Assembly (NCBI GenBank): GCA_034509925.1
Contig: CM067537.1
Span: 3,603,001-3,667,000, forward strand
Direction: 5' to 3'
Source of the DNA: Hirudinaria manillensis
Taxonomy: Eukaryota > Annelida > Clitellata > Hirudinida > Hirudinidae
Length of the DNA stretch: 64,000 nt
The translations under genes were made by a program, and so were the position numbers. Within the stretch, counting starts at the first letter, position 1. Every line of letters starts with the position of its first letter. The notes under the pieces were generated by a model. The model made no database searches, was not told the origin of the DNA, and worked only from the letters and a program-made list of their open reading frames with translations. Shown here in pieces: positions 57,701 through 64,000 of this stretch.

Positions 57701-60700
57701 TTCTCACCATCCCTACAATAATGTTTATCTCTGCACTCAAATGGACCAAACCAAATCATAATGGCTTGCAATGTTTATAATAATTATTGTTGTACTTAAC
57801 TGCAATAAGCTGAATCACATATGTCCACAATGTTTACAAACATTCCCATTAATTTTGGTGTTGAAACTTGCTACTCGTTAAACCAACATGAAGAACTTAC
57901 GCAGCAAGTACGAGACCGTGGCAAATGAGATTCTTGAAAGGTGCTTTGCCAAAGAGAGCAGTTCCGAGAACGATGAGGGTGTAGAACCAACCCCTGGTCT
58001 GATCAATACCCTCAGCAATGAAATCACCTGGGAAAGAGTCTTCGAAATCCTTCCTTTTCTCGAATGGATAGTGGCTTGCAGCATAGGGCATGCTACCGCT
58101 CTCAAACCAACAGTCAAACACTTCAGGAACTCTCCTTAATGGGGCAAAACCAGGTCTCTTGGATGGAATAGTGAGATGATCAATGCTGAAAACAAATCAA
58201 TTGCATACAATTACACATAACTTTTGAAATCTCTGACAATTTAATAAACACAAACTTTTCTCTGTGCAAATCCGTAATGTCATTTACACCCGTAAGTTCC
58301 TTCAGCTCCTCAATGGAACCAATGCAGACGACTTCTTGTCCATCCTCACTCATCCAAATGGGAATCGGGGTTCCCCAATATCTGTTACGAGACACGGCCC
58401 AATCTCGGGCATCTTTCAGCCAATTACCAAATCGCTTCTCCTTTACAAAGTCGGGCACCCTGCATTAGAGATTACAATTATTTACAATGCAATTAATTCT
58501 AAGCAACTGTTTTTGAATCATCATTATGACAAGAAACAAAAAATGATAATGAGACTATTGTGATCGTTCTGACTATAATTTTGAACTTTGCTAACCAGTA
58601 GGTGGAGCTATTGCTTTCAATCATCTTCTGGTTGAATTCTTCAACCCTTATGAACCAGCTCGGAACGGCCCGGTAAATGAGCGGAGTGTCGGATCTGCAT
58701 CAAGTACGCGTTAAAGCAATATTTCAAGAAAATTAGAAAATAAATATAACACACCTCCAGCAGAATGGATAGCTATGCCTAACTGTTGCGTTCTGAACAA
58801 GCCTGTTCTTTTCTTTCAAATGCACAATTATGTTTTTGTCAGCTTCCTGAAGAGAATATAAGCAATAGTCTTAGTATTTTGTAGTGAATCAATAGCAACT
58901 AAAGGCATTCCAGAAGGGAACTTAGTAATACCTTGACATGTTGACCAATGAAGTGCAAGACAGGCTCTTCGAATCTTCCGCTCATATCGATTGGACAAAC
59001 GGGTTCCATGTCTTTGTTGATGATGCCATATTTCAAACACACACGGTAATCATCCTGCAATCAAGATCCAACCATTAAAACGATAACCTAACAACTTAAA
59101 CATCATGCTAGTGGTTTCACCTCTCCAAAATATGGTGCTTGGTGGACCACACCTGTGCCACTTTCCTCAGTCACATATCCATCAGTAACAACTTTGAAGG
59201 CACCATTTGTCTTCATCTGTTTAACATAATACAAGTCAAATTATGTAATGTGTTAAGTTAATATTTTCATGTCAGACAGATCCCTTACCCTTGAGAAATA
59301 ATCAAAAAGAGGTCTGTAAGAGAGTCCTTCAAGGGCAGAACCCTGGAATCTGAAATAATATCAACGAATAATTAAACAAACAAATAAATCAAATGTAATT
59401 CAATTCATACTAGGCAGTTTATTCATAACGTAATATTTATATATAATAAGTGAGCACCTCTCCACAATTTCATAATCCTCAGGTTTTGTGTAAAGTTGAC
59501 ATATTCTTGCTTCCATCATGATGAAGACTCTTCCACTCTTCAAATCTGTAGTGGTCAGTTAATGTTTATTATTATTATTAGTCTATTACTATTATTAGTT
59601 TATTATTATTATTAGTTTATTAGTTATTGAAAAGTGAGAGATTATAACAAAAGCACTTATACCTCTGAGTCTCACATAGGTCATATCTGGGTTAACACAG
59701 AGAGCCAGATTGCTTGGTAATGTCCAAGGTGTTGTTGTCCAAGCCACCAACTCCTCATTTGAATTATTTTCCAGTGGAAAACTCACAACAACTGAAAAGC
59801 AAAACAACCTTAGGTTATCAACAGAGGATGAATTTCTATGACATTAAACTAACCTGATGGATCATCAACATCTTTGTAGTTCTGACCCGACTCAAAGTTT
59901 GACAATGGAGTACTGCACATTGTTGAAAAGGGCATTACCTGAAATTAATAGGACAAAATAAAAACTTTATTTATAAGCTTGTTTGTAATGCCATAATTCA
60001 GCCAACAGCACAGTCTACAAACTTGGTAATTTAATAATTAAATAAAATTAATTCTAATTAAATTTAAAACTGAATTGTTAAGGCATCATTGGCCCTTACT
60101 CCAGCCTCAGTCTTATTATCAATTGATTAACAACTTTAAAATCCATATGGAAATAAATCAATGACATTACCTTAAATCCCTTGTAAACAAGTCCCTTGTT
60201 GTACAACTGCTTGAAAATCCACCAAATGCTTTCCATGAACCAGGGATACATTGTCTTATAATCATTCTTAAAATCAATCCATCTTCCCAATCTTGTCACA
60301 ATTTCCTTTGTTTAACAAATTATTTCTTTTAAAGTATTCTTTTACAGGCAAAATATAACAAAAAATGAACCTCCCACTCTGCTGCGTATCTCATCACAAT
60401 TTTACGGCATTCAGCATTGTATTTGTCAATTCCCATGTCCAAGACATCTTTTGGGCTCTTAATTCCAAGTTTTTTATCTATTTCGTATTCCTTTTAAATA
60501 AGTTGATGTATTTATTATAATGTTGATAATTAACTTTCATGATATTTACAAATAATCACAAAATAGCATTCTCCTACTAACCACAGGGAGTCCATGGCAA
60601 TCCCAGCCAAACCTCCTCTCTACATGGAACCCACTTTGATGAGCCCATCTTGTAACTATGTCCTTTACTGTACCAGCCAAGATATGGCCATAGTGAGGCA

Positions 60701-60961
60701 AACCCGTTGCAAATGGTGGTCCGTCATAAAACGTATATCTTTAATAGAAGTCACAATCATCAATTATAAAATAAGTGAATTGTATATTCAAGTGAATGTA
60801 GTGGTAATGTGAATGGTTTTTAAGATGGTTTGCATTAATGCAGAAATTTACCGTGGCTTGCCCTGTGACAATTGAAATGATGTTTGAAAAGCATCGATGT
60901 CTTTCCAAAGCTTTAACATTTCTTCCTCAACATCCGGAAACTTAATACTCTCTGGCAACAT
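54724..60961 (-). CDS. IARS1: Cytosolic isoleucyl-tRNA synthetase
   Basis: Twenty-seven exons, all phase-consistent, 1158 aa: 60961-60852, 60738-60582, 60490-60371, 60305-60171, 59938-59854, 59791-59663, 59545-59458, 59349-59289, 59216-59121, 59054-58932, 58846-58755, 58694-58596, 58459-58256, 58185-57901, 57712-57629, 57548-57404, 57334-57214, 57126-56957, 56861-56746, 56601-56499, 56304-56221, 56130-56002, 55895-55740, 55566-55471, 55385-55209, 55118-54933 and 54849-54724. It charges tRNA-Ile with isoleucine. The class I HIGH motif is HYGH (residues 52-55, after PPFATGLP), the KMSKR loop is 599-603 ([15 protein letters not shown]), the editing domain includes [20 protein letters not shown], and the anticodon-binding part has [20 protein letters not shown] and [13 protein letters not shown]. 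It is somewhat shorter at the C-terminus than human (1262 aa). The intron after 56221 starts GC instead of GT. Confidence 0.96.
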
Positions 60962-61859
60962 GCTGAGACGTTTTGTGTTTTATGGACGCTATCCCAGATA
61001 ATTCGCCGATGAAGCAAATCTGCAAATGAAAATATGCCGAATATATCCTCATTTCAAAAGTTACTGAGGCAAAACGAATGATGTAATTATAATCTAGTCG
61101 CACAAAGCACGTGAAACTCGTTGCCTAAGTAATTATCGGTAATTAATTAAGCCATACGATTTTAAAAACAAAACTCACAACAATATCTTAAGTAGTACCA
61201 CTATTCTACTTATTTCCAAAGCAAAAAACCCTGACACGCCGGTAACTACTGTGTCGCCCACGCCTTTGCCAAAGATATAAATAAATGTTTTGCTATATTT
61301 GTTTCTAGTTTACTAGCTTAAATAAATCGTTATTATTTTATTAGGTTGGGACATAACTCATAAAATATGTCAAAAAGCCACGCCAGTTTATTGAAGATTC
61401 TTTCTAATGTTATTACTGATTTACCAAACTCCGCCTCCAAATTAAAATAATGGGGTCAGGTTTCATAATGGGGGAAGATTCATTTATTAACTCTAGAGTC
61501 TAGATATTAATGAATTTTGATATCCGGAATCTCCATTCAGATATTCGTATTATAATAATATTTACATCCTGAGAAGCGAGATTTTTCCGGCTCTCTCCTT
61601 CCTTGTTGTATGGTGGAATGATTTTTTTTCCAAAATAACAATCAGCATTATATAAGTCTCCGAAAAAGCTTTAATAAACTTTTAGTTCCAAATGTATATG
61701 TCACAAAAATTAATCGCGAAAGAAATTTTTTCACTTTTGAGAAACTTGGAAAGAGTGATTGGTGATAGACGTGCAGTAAGGTCATTAAAGCAAATATTGT
61801 CTTAAGATGTGCGGTCAAAGAAATCAATTTGAAATGTAGATGACTTTATCTTAATTGGA
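60962..61859. other. IARS1 promoter region, no further gene
   Basis: No TATA box stands out before the IARS1 ATG. The rest is AT-rich without a recognisable exon. Confidence 0.5.
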
Positions 61860-62506
61860 TTTAATTTCATGGTCCTGTCTACTTACAAGACACACTTACA
61901 TCAGTTATCATTATTACAAAAACGGATTGTGCGTGTCATTTTCCTGCTGCCGCCTCTATCATCGACTGTCTCTGCTTTTACAAACAATAATTTACTAAGT
62001 GTAACCCAAATTCATGACTTACAAATTGCCCTTTTTATGTTTGCCTACAACTTCAATTCTATTCCTAAAATATTTTCAGATTTTTTCATACCAAGCAATA
62101 CCTATAACAATCCTTCTTATTTCTTACGTAACACTCACGAATACAGTCCTACCTTTGCTAAATCTACTTTGAAATTATTTTCTATACAATGTTATGGGCC
62201 AAGATTATATACTTCAATTCCAGATTCAGTTAGGGAATTAACTTGTTTTCATTCATGTCCTTTTGAGTTATTGTTTCTGTTGTTTAAGAAATTGTATAAG
62301 TCTCATTTAGTAAGGGTTGTTTGAATTTACATGGTTGTATTATATATATTATGATTTTTAGGGCCAGTCTGTTTAGCGGAAGCTTGCGCTTCCTTAAGAC
62401 TGACCCTATGAGTTTATTTTGTATTTTAAGTTTAAATTGTTTCGTTGGTGTACATAATTGTTTGTTCAATTGTTTGTTCAATAAACTCTAAACTCTCAAA
62501 AAAAAA
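61860..62506 (+). mobile_element. 5'-truncated LINE fragment with 3'UTR hairpin and poly(A)
   Basis: A 151-codon open frame (61869-62324) reads as the C-terminal domain of a LINE ORF2: LQKRIVRVIFLLPP, VTQIHDLQIALFMFAYNFNS, then GPRLYTSIPDSVREL. The 3'UTR has a long stem-loop (about 62361-62406: CAGTCT/AGACTG and GGAAGC-ttgc-GCTTCC), AATAAA at 62480-62485 and an A-run at 62498-62506. The uninterrupted frame and intact tail suggest a young insertion. Confidence 0.85.
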
Positions 62507-62947
62507 CATCTCATAGAAGTTGAAAAATGGACAGTTAGATTATTTTAGGGTCTTGCAAGGACGCTTGACTTGGTGAAATTTTCTGCTCGAGCCCTACCTC
62601 AATTTATTTACAAATGTGATGTTTTATAATCAAGAAATATGATCTGATTTACTCCGTTAACACGTAATGTGTAACGACGGTGAAGTTGGCGAACTTTTTA
62701 AACACCAATATTTCCGGAACGGAAAGAGATAGAATCAATTTTTTTATCTAATAGATAATGATCACAGAAATGATTTGGACTAATAAAAAAATTATATTGA
62801 CAACGACGCCATCTTGGCCTACCCAAACCCCGTTTATTCTTGGCATCTGGTCAGTAATCGTTGAATCGGGGTAGTCCTTTCCCAACAAGTGGAGGAGGGG
62901 AAGTCATAGCGTTCTAAATTCATTCGTTGTCAAGAGCAGAACGGAAC
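62507..62947. other. No gene seen
   Basis: No feature supported. Confidence 0.5.
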
Positions 62948-63185
62948 TATTGCGTAACCAGGAGGGAATTACTGACAGCAGTGGAATCCATGAAGCATTT
63001 TCAGAAATATCTCTTTGGTCAGCCTTTCTTGTTGAGAACAGAGTTTCACTGAGGTGGCTGCTTGACTTTAAAAATCCAGAAGGTCAGATGGCGAGATGGA
63101 TCGAAAAACTACAGAATTTTCAATTTAACATTGAGCATCGGAAAGGCCAAATACATAAAGACGCTGATGCACTATCCCACTCCTG
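62948..63185 (+). mobile_element. Ty3/gypsy RNase H fragment, frameshifted
   Basis: One frame from 62948 reads YCVTRRELLTAVESMKHF followed by YLFGQPFLLRTE, then hits a stop. The shifted frame continues LRWLLDFKNPEGQMARWIE, then FNIEHRKGQIHKDADALS. These are the RNase H motifs of Ty3/gypsy polyproteins in order, with a frame break near 63046-63050. No LTRs, integrase or further reverse transcriptase are visible nearby, so it is an isolated dead fragment. Confidence 0.85.
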
Positions 63186-64000
63186 ACACCAATGTAATAT
63201 TCTGGGGTCCTCAAACTAATTGTGAAAGGTCAGGTTTATTGAAAGTATTCGTATGGCTTGGAAGATATACAATGCCTAATTGCGATTGAATTTTCCCCCA
63301 AAAAATTACCAACATACCCAAAACGAACATAAAAAGACTTTTCAGAAAATATATGACACAATATATCTCTGTCAAAAATTGAATCTAATATTCCAATGGA
63401 ATTTTCGAAGACTTTTTAGAAAATCTACGACGCAATTATAGCGGACCGACACAAGACGCTCTATAATCCTCTAAAAAATGTTTCCAACTGCTCACTTCTC
63501 TTTCCTTTGCTTGGCGCGCTTTCCAACCACACTCTGATTTATGCCAAAATTCTATTTTCGACAGCTGATTAAAAGGCCTTCCAGAAAATTTATAATACAA
63601 GACGTTATATAACCTATTTATAAAGCCCTCTAGATCTATGGATCTTCGCTTTCCATTCTTTGGCGTGCCTTCCACTCGTCATAGATGATTTTGAAAACAA
63701 ATTTGGAGCTTGAACACGTGCAGCAAAATGTAACAATTGTTACGTTTAATCCCGTTCTTCCCTAAATATGGATATTGAGAAGATTTTGAAATTATTTAAT
63801 TATAAACCAAAAGCAAAATAATTTACTTTATTAGGTTTCTATTCGATTTTTAATAAGTACAGCTTGAATCGTAATGTAACTATATTCATTTTAGAGGATC
63901 TTCTACTCCCTATTTATTTATTTACTGAGCTCTATTTGTTGTTGTTTACTTTCGGCGGTTGTTCTTTTACGGTTCGTTGGCCGTCGTATGGCATTCGCGG
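63186..64000. repeat. Degenerate tandem repeats, no gene seen
   Basis: A motif like gacttttcagaaaatatatg recurs at about 63333, 63408 and 63574. A longer pair (acaagacgctctataatcct and acaagacgttatataaccta, each followed by a ctttggcgtgccttcc-like block) spans about 63450-63680. No coding potential is supported here. Confidence 0.5.

Noticed and set aside
1..64000. CRISPR arrays, prokaryotic operons, ribosomal RNA genes, insertion sequences
   Set aside because: Nothing of the kind is visible. The direct repeats are microsatellites, minisatellites or gene-linked tandem units without spacer structure, and the genes have spliceosomal introns.

Overview
The window is animal (eukaryotic) DNA: AT-rich, full of triplet and tetranucleotide microsatellites, with short exons bounded by GT-AG introns. 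The best clue to the organism is a three-copy cluster of i-type lysozymes of the destabilase kind (about 15.9-24.6 kb), whose catalytic exon reads like the leech destabilase family. The single-copy genes fit a lophotrochozoan, so I read this as a clitellate annelid, probably a leech. The species is inferred, not proven. All exon models were assembled by hand from splice signals, phase agreement and recalled family sequences. No alignment was run.

Layout. 0.16-2.5 kb: a decayed non-LTR retrotransposon with a restriction-like endonuclease. 4.6-8.6 kb (minus): a candidate small membrane protein, a three-exon secreted Ly6/three-finger protein, and a relic last exon of a second Ly6 copy. 9.7-10.4 kb: unrecognised exon-like open segments. 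11.8-13.7 kb (minus): a TRIM-like RING/B-box protein with a 179-bp tandem array at its 5' end. 15.9-24.6 kb (plus): lysozymes L1 (intact), L2 (TGA at an invariant cysteine codon) and L3 (intact, fused to a Ser/Thr-rich repeat tail), with LINE relics between L1 and L2.

26.5-60.9 kb is a dense housekeeping block: POLR3F (+), an ER J-protein like DNAJB9 with a duplicated exon (-), TMEM216 (-), BRMS1L with an AT-AC minor-spliceosome intron (-), IFT20 (+), the pseudophosphatase STYXL1 (-), CCDC170 with a 24-bp minisatellite at a splice donor (+), WASF/WAVE (-), PRPF38B (-), a structured Pol III-like RNA candidate (+), and 27-exon cytosolic isoleucyl-tR​NA synthetase IARS1 (-). The remainder (61.8-64 kb) holds LINE and Ty3/gypsy debris and degenerate repeats.

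How the genes relate. There are no operons. BRMS1L/IFT20 and STYXL1/CCDC170 are head-to-head pairs with gaps of 0.93 and 0.58 kb. IFT20 and STYXL1 converge with 134 bp between their stop codons. Three cilium-linked genes (TMEM216, IFT20, CCDC170) lie within 14 kb. The lysozymes are a recent tandem family. The most unusual items are the L3 fusion, the near-identity of exon 3 across the lysozymes, the L2 UGA, the DNAJB9-like exon duplication, the AT-AC intron, the donor-repeating minisatellite and the GC-rich RNA candidate.
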